DNA of 64,000 bases from Lewinellaceae bacterium (GCA_016719605.1 JADJYW010000019.1:1-64000); one strand, 5' to 3'. Positions 45,683 through 57,230 are shown, counted from the stretch's first letter. Program-made: numbers and translations. Notes: generated by a model not told the origin, from the letters alone.

Positions 45683-48600
45683 ATGAACCTTCCGTACAAT
45701 TCCCGCCTTTTCCGATTTAGTGGCCTGATTTTGATTGTTTTAGTTTGGCTCGCCAACTCAAGTAACCCACCTACCGGACGTACCGGGGCGCCATTCGACG
45801 GAAGTTGCAACAACTGCCACTCCGGCGGCAATTTTTCAGGTACAGTGGTTTTGGACGGGCTGCCTTCCACCATCGAACCCAACACAACATACCCATTGAC
45901 CATCACCCTCACGGCTACCGGCGGTAGCCCTTCCCGGGGCGGATACCAACTCGTGATGGTGGACGGCAACAATGCCAATGCCGGCGATTTGATCGCGATC
46001 AACGGCCAGAGCGGTACCGAGTTTTTTTCCGGCAGGGAATATATGGAACACCGAGGCTCGAAAGTCTTTTCCGGCGGTTCCGTATCGTGGGCTTTTAACT
46101 GGAAATCACCGGTGACCGTCAACGGAAATACCATAAAAGCCTATTTTATAGGTAACTTTTGCAACGGAAACAACAATGATAGCGGCGACATTGCATTCGC
46201 TTTTTCTGAAACATACGCCTTCGCCGGCCTGCCTCCCCTGTCGGCTTTCATGTCCGATGTGACCCCGGTATCCTGCAACGGCGGTAACAACGGCAGCGCA
46301 ACAGTGGAAGCCTCCGGTGGCGCTACACCGTACACCTACCTGTGGTCGAATGGTCAAAACGGTCAGACAGCCGTGAACCTGGCCGCCGGCACCTACACCG
46401 CCACCGTTACCGGGGCCGCCGGCTCGGGCACTGTCACCGCCACGGCGGTCATTACCCAGCCATCCGTGCTCAACGCATCGGCCTCCGTTGCGGGGGTACT
46501 TACCTGCATCAATTTATCCGTCACGGCTACCGCATCCGCTTCGGGAGGAATCGGGCCATACTCGTTTGAATGGCCGAACGGCCTGATGGGCAACCCGGTC
46601 GAATTGACGGACCCGGGTACCTACGCGGTGACCGCCATTGATGCCAACGGCTGCACCAAAACAGCCAACTTCACGGTGCTCAGCAATACCGTCTTGCCCA
46701 ATGCTACCGCCGGCCCGCCGGCCACGCTGACCTGCGCGCAGCCAACAGCAACCCTGAGTGCAGCCGGCTCGTCGCAAGGCCCGGCATTTACCTACCTGTG
46801 GACAGCATCCAACGGCGGCAATATCCTCTCGGGCGCTATGACCCTGAATCCCGTAGTGAATGCCGCAGGTACCTATACGCTGCTGGTGACCAATACCAAT
46901 AACGGCTGTACGGCTTCGAGTTTCACTACGGCAACCAGCAACATTCAGCCGCCAACCGCATCGGCCACGGGCGGACAGCTGACGTGCGCCAACGGATCCG
47001 TGACGCTCCAAATAACCACCAATGCGAATAACCCGACATTCCTGTGGTCGGGGCCGGCCGGGTTTGCTTCTAATCAGCAGAACCCTTCGGTGGATACGTC
47101 GGGCACCTACACCGTGACCGTGACCAACAGCGCCAACGGCTGCACCAATACCGCTACAGCATCGGTGACGCAAAATACGACCCCGCCTACGGCGGCGGCC
47201 TCGGCCGAAACCCTGACTTGCGCGGACACGCTGTCGCAAATAACCACAACGACCAATGCCAATCCGGCCACATTTTCCTGGGCCGGTCCGGGTGCTTTGC
47301 CTCTGCGTTGCAAAACCCCGAAGTGGCTGTATCCGGCAATTACACCGTGACCGTGACCAACGGCGCCAACGGCTGTACCAACACCGCTACCGTTTCGGTA
47401 GGACAAAATAAGACCCCGCCTACGGCTACTGTTTCGGCTGAAACGCTGACTTGCGCGGACACGCTGTCGCAAATAACCACAACAACCAATGCTAATCCGG
47501 CCACATTTTCCTGGGCCGGCCCGGGTGCTTTTGCCTCTGCGTTGCAAAACCCCGAAGTGGCTGTATCCGGCAATTACACGGTGACCGTGACCAATGGCGC
47601 CAATGGTTGCACCACTACGGCCACGGCGACGGTCAACCAAAACATAACGCCGCCCGTGGCCGCCGTTGCCCAGCCGGGCAACCTGAACTGTCTCGTGTCT
47701 TCGCTGCAACTCAACGGAACGCCCTCCTCACAAGGCCCCAATTTTGATTACCTGTGGACAACCCCGGACGGTAATATCGTTGAGGGCGATACTACTCTGA
47801 CCCCGACGGTGGATGCAACCGGAACCTACAACTTGGTGGTTGTCAACGCGAACAACGGTTGCACGTCTACTGCCGGCGTCATCGTCGTGCAATCACCACA
47901 GGTAACTGCCGCCGTAAATAATGTGGTGCCTGTGGCTTGCAACGGTGGACAAAACGGCTCGGCCACGGCGATTGGTGGCGGCGGTTTTGGTGTTTTTACC
48001 TACAACTGGTCCAACGGCGATACGACGGCTACAACGACCAACCTGGCTCCGGGTACCTACATAGTCACGATCACGGATGCCGAAAACTGCACGGCCACGG
48101 CTACGGCCACCATCACCCAGCCGACCGTGCTGAACGCCAACGCTACAGCCACCGGTGAAACCGCATCCGGCGCCAACGACGGCACCGCTACTTCCGGCCC
48201 ATCCGGCGGTACCCCCGGTTACACATACCTGTGGAGCACCAACGAAACAACGGCAACGATCACCAACCTGTCTCCTGGCAATTACACCGTGACGGCCACG
48301 GATGCCAATGGCTGTACGGCCGTGCAAATCGTCACGGTCAACAGTTTCAATTGCACCATATCGGCAACGGCTACAACCACGAATGTCACCTGCAACGGCG
48401 CCGGTGACGGTACCGCTACGGTCACCCTGAACGGGGCGGCATTACCGGCTACTTTCCTCTGGTCCAACGGCGATACGACGGCCATGGCTACCAACCTGGT
48501 GCCCGGCACATACACTGTTGAAATCACGGATGCCAACAACTGTCCTGCCGAGCTTTCGGTGCAAATCACTGGACCCGCCGTGCTCCTGGCCAATGTTTCA

Positions 48601-49986
48601 GCCACCCATGAATCAGGCGTAGGGCTGAACAACGGTACCGCAACCGCCCAACCCACGGGCGGCACCGCGCCTTTCCTGTATTTTTGGAGCAACAATGCTA
48701 CCACCCAGACCATCACCGGCCTCGCACCGGGACAGTACACCGTGACGGTTACGGATGACAACGGCTGCACTGCCGTGCAAACTACAACGGTTAATGCTTT
48801 CGGTTGCAGCCTCGCTGCAACCATCTCTACCCTGAATGTCCTGTGCAACGGCGGCAATACGGGTCAGGCAACGGCAATCCCCACCGGTGGTGTAGCACCC
48901 ATCACCTACCTCTGGTCGAACGGCGCAGCTACGGCTACTGCTTCCAACCTCGTCGCCGGCATATACACCGTCAACGTCAGCGATGCCGCCGGATGCCAAA
49001 CAGTTTCTATGGCAACCATCACGCAGCCGTCACCACTGGTAGCACAAATTTCGGTGACGCCGACCTCTTGTCCGGAAAATTTGGATGGCGCCTTCTCTCT
49101 CGCCTTTTCAGGGGGAGTATCGCCGTATCAAATCTCCTGGACGGGCGGCGGCAGCAACCAAAATCTTGGTGTCGGCACCTATTCAATCACAGTAATTGAT
49201 GCCAATGCCTGTACCATCCTGGAAACGGTAATAATCACCTCCAACGATACCATCACGCCGGTTATCAGTTGCCCGATATCGGTTACGGGCTGTGCAGGTG
49301 TCTCGCTGCAATACCCTGTGCCCGGCGTATCGGATAATTGCAACCTCGGCGGCGTACAAGTGGAACTCATTTCCGGGTTGCCCAGCGGCAGCAATTTTCC
49401 GGTTGGCGAGAGTGTGCTGGTATACCAGATTACGGACGTTTCGGGCAACAAATCCACCTGCTCCTTTTCGGTTACCGTTGGCCAGCCCATCGAAATAACG
49501 CTGGATGCGACTTCGAACGATGTGGGCAATACCGGTGTGGGAGGTATCCAGATCACAGTCGGTGGCGGCACAGGCAACCTGATGTTTGCGTGGGAGAAAG
49601 ACGGTCAGCCGTTTGCCATCACGGAAGACTTGGGCAATTTGACGGCCGGTGTGTACACGCTTACGGTATCGGATCAAAATGGCTGCGCCAGAACACTGCC
49701 GCCGGTAACCATAGACAACACCGTTTCCACCATAGAGCCGGACGCTGCCGTGTCCGTGCGTATCGTGCCCAATCCGGCCAGCCTGTTTATACGCGTTGAA
49801 ATGCGGGGCATACAACCCGCCGTTGTGCAATTGTTGGACGGGAAGGGCCGCTTGCTCCGCACCGTGTTGCCCGCCGAGTGGCAAAACCGCATCGAAGTGG
49901 CATCCTTGCCGGCAGGGTTGCACTATGTGCAGGTTTTGGACGCAAACGGGCGCTCCTTCCTGGCGAAATGGGTCAAAGCAGACTAA
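45683..49986 (+). CDS. Giant secreted SprB-repeat protein with T9SS sorting domain, one frameshift
   Basis: About 1430 residues when rebuilt. A signal peptide (LIVLVWLANSS) is followed by a choice-of-anchor V-like module with a CNNCHSGG motif, FSGTVVLDGLP and GGYQLVMVDG (about 25-180). The middle has many SprB/PKD-like repeats of pattern VSCNGGNNGSATVEASGGATPYTYLWSNG or PTVLNA, then one HYR unit (CPISVTGCAG ... DNCNLGG ... DVSGNKSTC). The C-terminus is a type A sorting domain (IVPNPASLFIRVEMRG ... LPAGLHYVQVLDANG). A T is missing in the run 47296-47298: the next copy of the same repeat reads GCTTTTGCC where this one reads GCTTTGCC. The two repeats at 47190-47400 and 47420-47640 are almost identical. 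SprB-type repeats are linked to gliding adhesins; that role is inferred. Confidence 0.85.
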
Positions 49987-50033
49987 CGGAACAAATATCT
50001 TTTTTACCGCAGATGCGGAGACGCGGGGTTTTA

Positions 50034-50193
50034 GAGCGTGTTTAAATTTTAGTGCTGGAGCGAGGGCGAGCAAATTTTGTTTCTATTGAGGCAAAATTTG
50101 CAGCCGTAGCCAGGTGCCTACGGCGAAAATTTTAACGAAGATAGAAATGAAATTGGCCGTCCGTAGCCCAGCAACTAAATTTTAAACACGCTC
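50034..50193. mobile_element. MITE-like inverted-repeat element (160 bp)
   Basis: Ends GAGCGTGTTTAAATTTTAGT and, inverted at the right, ACTAAATTTTAAACACGCTC pair at 19 of 20 positions. Both sides have TTA (50031-50033 and 50194-50196), as a 3-bp target duplication. The interior has no gene and includes short internal repeats (gcagccgtagcc/gtagcccagc). It sits between the giant protein gene and the pseudouridine synthase gene. The autonomous relative that would move it is not in the window. Confidence 0.6.
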
Positions 50194-50359
50194 TTAATGC
50201 TTTGAATATCAAAACCTCTGCGTCTCCGTATACTCCACCGTACAGGCGTATTTTTTATTGAAAAGATAAATTAACAAACGTAGTCTGCCCTTTTGCCCGA
50301 TATTTACACCCTAAACAAGCATTATCGTACAACACTATTTTTCATAATTCAATACCTAA

Positions 50360-52424
50360 ATGGAAGAGAAGAAGCGCCGTCCGCGCATCATAAAGCCAAA
50401 TCAGGAGTTTCCGCTGAAAGAGCGTCCTAAGTCAGATGATCCCGGCGATGAAAACAATCGCGAAAGATTCAATAAAGAAAAAGAGCCTTGGCAAAACCGG
50501 GAGAACTCCGGCGAAGACCAAAAAACAGATCGGCCCTTTGACCGCGAACGCAAACCATGGCAAGACCGGAGCCAAAGTGGCGGAGGAGAACGTAAACCGT
50601 GGCAAGACCGGAGCGAAGGCGGCGAACGCAAACCGTGGCAGGATCGGAGCCAAAGTGGCGGTGGCGAACGCAAACCATGGCAAGACCGGAGCGAAGGCGG
50701 CGAGCGCAAACCGTGGCAGGATCGGAGCCAAAGTGGCGGCGGCGAGCGTAAACCGTGGCAAGACGCGGACCCGTGGCAGACAAAAGGGCGGCGGCGAGCG
50801 TCAACCGTGGCAAGACCGGAGCGAAGGTGGTGAACGCAAGCCGTGGCAGGATCGGAGCCAAAGTGGCGGTGGCGAACGCAAACCGTGGCAAGACCGGAGC
50901 GAAGGTGGCGAACGCAAGCCTTGGCAGGATCGGAGCCAAAGTAGTGGTGGCGAGCGCAAACCGTGGCAAGACCGGAGCGAAGGCGGCGAGCGCAAACCCT
51001 GGCAGGACCGGAGCCAAAGTGGCGGAGGCGAGCGCAAACCGTGGCAAGACCGGAGTGAAGGCGGCGAACGCAAACCGTGGCAGGATCGGAGCCAAAGTGG
51101 CGGTGGCGAGCGCAAACCGTGGCAAGACCGGAGTGAAGGCGGCGAGCGCAAACCATGGCAAGACCGGAGCCAAAGTGGCGGTGGTAGTTTCAGAAAATCA
51201 TATAGCGGCCGCGACAGCAGTGGTTTTGGCAAAAAACCGTTCGGGCGTAAACCGTTCAAAAAAGAAGAATTTCATGTCGAACGCAAACCCAAACCCGGGT
51301 TACCCTCGGGTGCGGATATGCCGCTGAACAAATACCTGGCGCATTGCGGCCTTTCATCCCGCCGCAAAGCCGTCGAATTCATAGAACAGGGCCTGGTAAC
51401 CGTAAACGGCGAAGTCAAAATGGAGCCTTACTATCGGGTTCAGCAAAACGATATAGTGCTTTGCGAAGGCAAACCCGTTCAAATCCAGGAACGCCGCGTG
51501 TATCTGCTGCTCAACAAACCCAAGGGCGTGATCACCACCACCGACGACGAACGCGGGCGCGCAACCGTGCTGGATATTGTTGACCCGCACTACCCCGAAC
51601 GCCTCTACCCCGTTGGCCGCCTCGACCGCGATACCACCGGCCTGCTGGTCATCACCAATGACGGCGAAATGGCAGCCAAACTAACCCACCCCAGCCATCA
51701 GGTTCAAAAACAATACCGCGTCGGGTTGGACCATCCACTGAGCAAAGCCGACTTTGAACGCATCGAAAAAGGAGTGGAATTGGAAGACGGCCTGCTGGAA
51801 GTCAACTGGGTACGCTATTCCGAAGAACAGCCCAATCGCGATGTGATCGAACTGGAAATTACCGAAGGCCGAAACCGTGTCGTCCGCCGCCTGTTCGAAG
51901 CCTTGGGCTATCAGGTGCGCAAACTGGATCGCTTTTATTTCGCCGGCCTGACCAAACGGGAACTGCCCCGCGGCTCCTTCCGGGAACTGACCCAACGCGA
52001 AATCGTCATGCTGAAGCATTTCACCGGACACCCGTCCACCGCCCAACGGCGTGCAGAAATGCTGGACGCCCAGGATGAGCCGGAACTGGAAGTTGATATG
52101 GAGACAGCCCCCGAAATGGTGGTTGAATCCAAAGCGGTGAAGAAACCCAAAAAAGTGAAAGAGCCGGAAGTTGATATGGAGACAACTCCCGAAATTGGGA
52201 TTGAACCCAAAGCGGTAAAGAAACCCAAAAAAGTAAAAGAGCCGGAAGTTGATATGGAGACGGCTCCCGAAATCGTGGTTGAACCCAAAGCGGTGAAGAA
52301 ACCCAAAAAAGTAAAGGAGCCGGAAGTTGAAGCGGAGGCAACTATAGAAGCGGAACCGAAAGTGAAGACAAAGGCGAAATCAAAGACAAAATCACAACCG
52401 GAGGAGGATCCGAAAGAAAATTGA
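50360..52424 (+). CDS. rluB: 23S rRNA pseudouridine synthase (RluB/RsuA family) with tandem-repeat N-terminus, one frameshift
   Basis: The enzyme isomerises a uridine in large-subunit rRNA. About 687 residues when rebuilt. After a charged start (MEEKKRRPRIIKPNQEF) come 16 copies of a KPWQDRS motif in alternating 14- and 12-residue units rich in Arg, Gly and Glu (about 64-275). Then an S4 RNA-binding domain (MPLNKYLAHCGLSSRRKAVEFI), the catalytic domain with Asp in PVGRLDRDTTGLLV, GRNRVVRRLFEALGY and FYFAGLTKRELPRG. The end is a Lys/Glu repeat (EPEVDMETAPEI, KAVKKPKKVKE). The frame changes at caaaagggcg (50782-50788). The extension probably binds RNA, which is inferred. An RsuA-like assignment is also possible. 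Confidence 0.88.
50549..51186 (+). repeat. Alternating 42/36-bp coding repeats
   Basis: Sixteen tandem units that encode RKPWQDRSQSGGGE (42 bases) and RKPWQDRSEGGE (36 bases) alternately, a 78-base double unit. Unit 6 is altered (DADPWQTKGGGE) and carries the frame change. All six frames are open through most of the array, because every unit is a multiple of three without stops in any frame. Confidence 0.9.
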
Positions 52425-52432
52425 ATACAGCT

Positions 52433-53062
52433 ATGAAAACAAAACACTTTTGGCCCCGCTGTTTGCTGGCCGTACTCTTCCTCACTGGAATAAGTACGGC
52501 TAATCTTCATGCCCAAATGACGGAAGGCCGTGTACGTTTCGGACTCAAAATCGGCGTGAACGGTAGCAACCTCTACGACGATGCCAAAGCAGAAGACCGC
52601 GACGGCCGCATTGGCCTGATCGGGAGCGCTTTTGTAAAAATCCCGCTCGGACAAAGTAAATTTTCGCTGCGGCCCGAACTGCTTTTTGCTACGAAAGGGG
52701 CGAGTTTCACGCGCGATAGTTTCGTGTCTTCCCTGAAATCTGCTTACCTCGAACTGCCACTCTCCTTAGAGTACAACCTCAGTATTCTCAACCTGCATGC
52801 CGGCCTGAATGCTGGTTACCTCGCCGGTTCGACGGGTTTGTTCAAGGACGAACAAGGGAATACAATCAATTTTGACAAAGACGATCTGGAAAAAGTTGAC
52901 TTCGGCTGGCACGTTGGTGCGGGAATTGATCTGGGCAACATTGGCCTGCACTTCCGTATCTCCCGTGGATTCAAGGACGTGGGCAGCGGCCAAACCGTTG
53001 ACGGGTTGGTAGGCAGCCTCAAAAATTCCGCCTGGGCATTGACCTTCGCGTATGGTTTCTAA
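52433..53062 (+). CDS. Outer-membrane beta-barrel protein (PorT-like family)
   Basis: 209 residues with a signal peptide (MKTKHFWPRCLLAVLFLTGISTANLHAQ; cut after HAQ expected). The mature part alternates polar and hydrophobic residues as in an eight-stranded barrel: RFGLKIGVNGSNLY at the start, KFSLRPELLFATKGASF, AYLELPLSLEYNLSI, LNLHAGLNAGYLAG, and the final strand ALTFAYGF with the aromatic C-terminus needed for barrel insertion. The family includes PorT of the T9SS, but many members have other roles, and no PorT-specific trait is seen. It begins 8 bases after the pseudouridine synthase gene and 13 bases before nadB, so a single transcript is possible. Confidence 0.8.
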   Translation: MKTKHFWPRCLLAVLFLTGISTANLHAQMTEGRVRFGLKIGVNGSNLYDDAKAEDRDGRIGLIGSAFVKIPLGQSKFSLRPELLFATKGASFTRDSFVSSLKSAYLELPLSLEYNLSILNLHAGLNAGYLAGSTGLFKDEQGNTINFDKDDLEKVDFGWHVGAGIDLGNIGLHFRISRGFKDVGSGQTVDGLVGSLKNSAWALTFAYGF

Positions 53063-53075
53063 GAGCCTCTAAAAC

Positions 53076-54688
53076 ATGGCAAGACTTCAAGCCGATTTTT
53101 TGGTGCTCGGCTCAGGTATAGCCGGGCTGACTTTTGCGATTAAAACCGCACAGGCACATCCCGATCGTAAGGTGCTCGTCCTGACCAAAACAGACGAGGG
53201 AGAAAGTAATACGCGCTATGCCCAGGGCGGGGTAGCTGCGGTTTGGGATCACCAAAAAGACACCTACAACAAGCATATCGAGGACACGCTCGATGCAGGT
53301 GACGGCCTCTGCAAACCTGAAATCGTTGAATTGGTTGTGTGCGAAGGCCCCGACCGCGTACAGGAAATTATCAACTGGGGTGCTCGTTTCGACAAGGAAA
53401 AAGACGAAAAAGGTAACTACGACCTCGCCCGGGAAGGCGGCCACTCCGAACACCGCATCCTGCACTACAAAGACCTCACCGGCTGGGAAATGCAACGCAC
53501 CCTCATCGAAGAGGCCCACCGATACCCGAATATCGAAATTCTGGAGCACTATTTTGCGCTCGACCTGATCACGCAGCACCACCTCGGGCGCATGGTCATT
53601 CGGGTTACACCCGACATTGAGTGCTATGGCTGCTATGCGCTGAACAAAAAAAATAGCGAGATTGACACAATCCTCGCGCGCGTTACGATCCTCTGCACGG
53701 GCGGCGGCGGGCAGGTTTACAAGTCTACCACCAATCCGGTTATTGCCACCGGCGACGGCATTGCCATGACCTATCGCGCCAAAGGCCGGGTGGAAAACAT
53801 GGAATTCGTACAGTTTCACCCCACTTCTCTGTACAACCCTGCCGGGGAAAACCCCTCGTTTCTGGTTTCGGAAGCCGTGCGCGGTTTCGGCGGAATCCTG
53901 AAAACCGCCGAAGGCGAAGAGTTTATGCACCTGTACGATGAGCGCCTGTCACTGGCCCCGCGCGATATTGTGGCTCGTGCTATTGACTCTGAAATGAAAA
54001 AACGCGGTACCGATTGTATGTACCTCGATTGTCGGCACCTGGAAAAGGAAGCCTTCCTCGCGCACTTCCCAACAATCTATGAAAAATGCCGCAGCCAGGG
54101 CATTGACCCTATGCACGACCTGATTCCGGTAGTACCGGCCTGCCACTATTTGTGCGGCGGTATTTTGGTGGACGAAAACGGGAGAAGCAGTATCCACCGC
54201 CTCTATGCCGCAGGTGAATGCTCCTCTACCGGTTTGCACGGAGCCAACCGCCTGGCCTCCAATTCGCTGCTGGAGGCTATGGTTTTTGCCCATCGAATTT
54301 TTGTTGATACACAAGATAAAATTGCCAACTGGACGCTCCGCGAAGATGTGCCCGACTGGAACGCCGAAGGCACCACCGATCCGGGCGAGATGGTACTGAT
54401 TACGCAAGGCATGAAAGAATTGAAAGATATCATGTCCTACTACGTCGGCATCGTGCGCTCCAATGTGCGTCTCAAACGCGCGCTTGACCGACTTTACCTG
54501 CTCTTCCAGGAAACAGAAGATTTGTACCGAACTACCACGATCAGCCCGCAACTGATGGAGCTGCGCAATTTGATTACTATCGCTTACCTCATCACGCGTT
54601 CGGCCACACATCGTCGCGAAAGCCGGGGATTACATTTTACCACAGATTACCCGGACCGGCTGGCTTTGTGGAGCATTCGGTGTTGTAG
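53076..54688 (+). CDS. nadB: L-aspartate oxidase, frameshift near the 3' end
   Basis: FAD enzyme that makes iminoaspartate, the first step of de novo NAD synthesis. FAD binding by LVLGSGIAGLTFAIK (residues 10-24), SNTRYAQGGVAAVWD, ILHYKDLTGWEMQRTLIE, FVQFHPTSLYNPAGENP, the active-site stretch EAVRGFGG ... LAPRDIVARAI, and CHYLCGGILVDENGRSSI with YAAGECSSTGLHGANRLASNS. Near residue 528 the read frame is wrong: restoring one G at 54658-54659 gives the expected ending AGFVEHSVL and a stop at 54686-54688. The open frame as written continues to 54797 into the neighbouring minus gene. nadA and nadC are not in the window. Confidence 0.92.
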
Positions 54689-57031
54689 TCAATTCAAAAT
54701 CACCACTTTCGCGATCACCGCGTCGGGGTTTTCAAACAACCTGGAACTGGTAGCAAAAACCAGATACACCCCGCTGGCAGCCCGCCGGCCAAGATAGTCG
54801 CGTCCGTTCCAAACCGCTTGCCCGCCGAGGGCTTTGCCTTCGTAAACCAGGTTTCCGGACACATCGGTGATTTTTACGTTGGCATCGCCTGCCAGGCCGT
54901 AAATAGCAATGGGGCCGTCATAGTCGGGCCGCACAGGATTCGGGTAGGCGAAGGGTTTGAGGCTGTTGATCAGGCCACCCGCCGTGGCCTCGCCCCGGTA
55001 GGAAATGAGGCCCTTATTGGTGCCGATCCAGACCTCTCCGGTGACGGGGTCAATTTCAATGTCCAAAACCGTGTTATCGAGCAAAGGGCTATTGGTGCTG
55101 GTAAAGCGGGCCTCCTGGGTGTCGCCGCCGGCCGATTGTACGAAGATGCCGTTGGTTGTACCGAACCATTTGCGGTTGGCGCCGTCCACGGCAATCGTAC
55201 GAATAGCCTCGTTTTCGAGCAGGTAGCCATTGAAATCGTCCACTGTGACAATGCGGCGCGTACCCCGGCAACTATTGTCAAATACATTGCTGCCGCACTG
55301 AAAACTGACGGTACCCTGCTGGGTACCGATCCAAACGTCGCCGTCGAGATCCACAACAATACAGTTTACGGTGTTGGTGGGCAGTACGCTGTTGGCAGTG
55401 GTGAGCAAGCGGTAGCGGTCGTCGCCGGGATCGTCGAGGTCGTTGCCGCTGTCATACACCAGCACCCCGCCGTTGAAGGCCACAACAAACCACTTGTACC
55501 CGTTTCGGTCTACAGCTACCTGCATCAGGTTGTTTGCCGGCGCGCCGGCAAAATTGCGTAGTGTTCCGTCGGCTTTGAGTACCGCTATGGGGGCCTGAGC
55601 GCCGTAGTTGCTGATCCACAGGTTGCCTGCATCGTCGAAAGCCAGCCCGCCAAGGGCCGTGCGGTTGGTGCCGGATGCGCCTGCGTTTTGCAGGATGGAG
55701 TTGCTTTGATGAAACACCGTGGCGGGTACACCTGCCTGCGTAGCCTCTACCAGGCCACCCCAAAAACTACCGACATAAAACTTGTCCTGAAACGGATGCG
55801 TGACGACTCGCCAATGATCCACATGGGAATTGGACGGAACCAACTCGGGGTTGGAGCCTTCATGGAAGCGCTTCCATTGTTTGTCCGTATCGAGCAGGTA
55901 CACGCCTGCCCGGTTGTAGAGGGGGTTCAGCGTAGCGTCAAACCCTGGCGTACCCACGAGCACTTTGCCATTGCCCACGGCGATTTCAGAAATAGCCTCG
56001 GTGTACGGCGAGTTGAACCGGAACCGGTCGCACTGCCCGAGGTTGTCGTCGTAAAATCGAAAATCGTCGTTGCCGTCGGCCATCCAGAATTTTCGGGAAC
56101 CATCTTCTACGGCATACCGGGGGCCAAAAGATTCGCAGGCCCAGTGAATATCGTAGGGTTGTGCCGTGGCAGAAACGAGGTATTGCACACTGCCGTTAAA
56201 ATCTTTTTTCCAGCCGACAACGAGGCCGGCGCCTTCCGTGCTCAGGAAAATCACGTCGCGGGTGGGGTTTGTAGCCACCGTGTCCAAAACGGCCCCATCG
56301 TAGCGGCAAAGCGCTTGCTCCAGGCCGATGAAAAGTTTGTCGCCAAACGGCTGCATAGCCAGTGCCGTGTGCCCGCGGGGCATGCCTTCCATATCGCCCA
56401 GCAAGCGCCAGCGACTGAAGTCGGCTGGATTCAGGTCATCGCTCGGCAGGCGATAGATACCTTCTTCCGTTCCGGCGTACAGGTTGTTTTGGTAAATGGC
56501 GATGGAGCGTACGGGCAGGTCGGTGAACGTGGTGAACGTCACCTCGGCAGCTGCCATATTGAGTTTGATAATGCCGAAACCACAGGCTAAATAAGCGTTT
56601 TCACCCTCAAAAGCGACATCGTATATTTTTTTATCGCCAATGATGTTCGTGTTTTTGGCGATGAACGGGAGGTTGATGACCGAGCCGTCGGCCGCTCGCC
56701 AAAGGTCCATGTTGCTGTTGGTGTAGGTGAGCAGCAGGGTATTGGCTGGTTTGTTGAACCGGATAAAATTCATGCCGACATCGCTCAGACCCTCTACTTT
56801 AGTCAAAAAATGCGGGGAACGATCGGCTTTGTCAATTTCGACCACAGACCACTCCGTAGCGAAATAGACCTTGGTATCGCTCTGGGAAACCGATACGGCA
56901 CGCTGCCAGGGCAGGTGCTGTCGCCATTCGCCAATGGCAAGGCTGGGAAAATTGACAGACTGGGCGGTAATTTTCCCGATAACCGAAAGAAATGCAAGGG
57001 CAAATACGCCCGAAAAAATGCGGATACTCAT
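54689..57031 (-). CDS. porZ: Type IX secretion system attachment-complex protein PorZ
   Basis: PorZ works at the cell surface with PorU, PorV and PorQ; it delivers anionic LPS to the sortase PorU so cargo can be anchored. The 780-residue length fits. It has a signal peptide (IFSGVFALAFLSVIGKITAQ), then SLAIGEWRQHLPWQRAVSVSQSDTKVYFAT, the PorZ-type start of the first beta-propeller. Propeller blades recur with NDLYAGTEEGIYRL-like and GNLWISNYGAQAPIAVLK-like patterns. The C-terminus (FAYPNPVRPDYDGPIAIYGL ... GQAVWNGRDYLGRRAASGVYLVFA) is a T9SS sorting-type domain. Its stop codon abuts the rebuilt nadB stop with no gap between. Confidence 0.85.
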   Translation of the reverse strand: MSIRIFSGVFALAFLSVIGKITAQSVNFPSLAIGEWRQHLPWQRAVSVSQSDTKVYFATEWSVVEIDKADRSPHFLTKVEGLSDVGMNFIRFNKPANTLLLTYTNSNMDLWRAADGSVINLPFIAKNTNIIGDKKIYDVAFEGENAYLACGFGIIKLNMAAAEVTFTTFTDLPVRSIAIYQNNLYAGTEEGIYRLPSDDLNPADFSRWRLLGDMEGMPRGHTALAMQPFGDKLFIGLEQALCRYDGAVLDTVATNPTRDVIFLSTEGAGLVVGWKKDFNGSVQYLVSATAQPYDIHWACESFGPRYAVEDGSRKFWMADGNDDFRFYDDNLGQCDRFRFNSPYTEAISEIAVGNGKVLVGTPGFDATLNPLYNRAGVYLLDTDKQWKRFHEGSNPELVPSNSHVDHWRVVTHPFQDKFYVGSFWGGLVEATQAGVPATVFHQSNSILQNAGASGTNRTALGGLAFDDAGNLWISNYGAQAPIAVLKADGTLRNFAGAPANNLMQVAVDRNGYKWFVVAFNGGVLVYDSGNDLDDPGDDRYRLLTTANSVLPTNTVNCIVVDLDGDVWIGTQQGTVSFQCGSNVFDNSCRGTRRIVTVDDFNGYLLENEAIRTIAVDGANRKWFGTTNGIFVQSAGGDTQEARFTSTNSPLLDNTVLDIEIDPVTGEVWIGTNKGLISYRGEATAGGLINSLKPFAYPNPVRPDYDGPIAIYGLAGDANVKITDVSGNLVYEGKALGGQAVWNGRDYLGRRAASGVYLVFATSSRLFENPDAVIAKVVILN

Positions 57032-57199
57032 GGTGGACAGGCTGATGAAACGTTGAACGTGACAAGGGGTAATGGTGCGGGATTGCGGGGTCGGGTTGCC
57101 TGTGGTGCTGCACCAGGCTACCGATGTCCCGGAGTCAATTTTTCAGGGTGTGGCGCGCTCGCTTCGGCGCTATCCGGAAAAACCCGAACGGAAAAAATA

Positions 57200-57230
57200 T
57201 TTGTCAAAATGGAATATAGCCGTACTTTCG
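57200..57230 (+). promoter_or_regulatory. Promoter of rimP-nusA
   Basis: TTTG... -33 element ttg at 57200-57203 (tttg), then 19 bases, then TACTTTCG at 57223-57230, a one-mismatch TAnnTTTG. The expected start near 57237 leaves a leader of about 80 bases. Confidence 0.65.

Noticed and set aside
50549..51186. CRISPR-like periodicity
   Set aside because: Repeats are contiguous with no unique spacers and are coding.
50401..51259. Overlapping open frames on both strands within the KPWQDRS repeats
   Set aside because: They are by-products of tandem units that are multiples of three and lack stops; only the plus frame joins the pseudouridine synthase.
53112..53930. Minus-strand open frame inside nadB
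   Set aside because: Shadow of a clearly conserved plus-strand gene.
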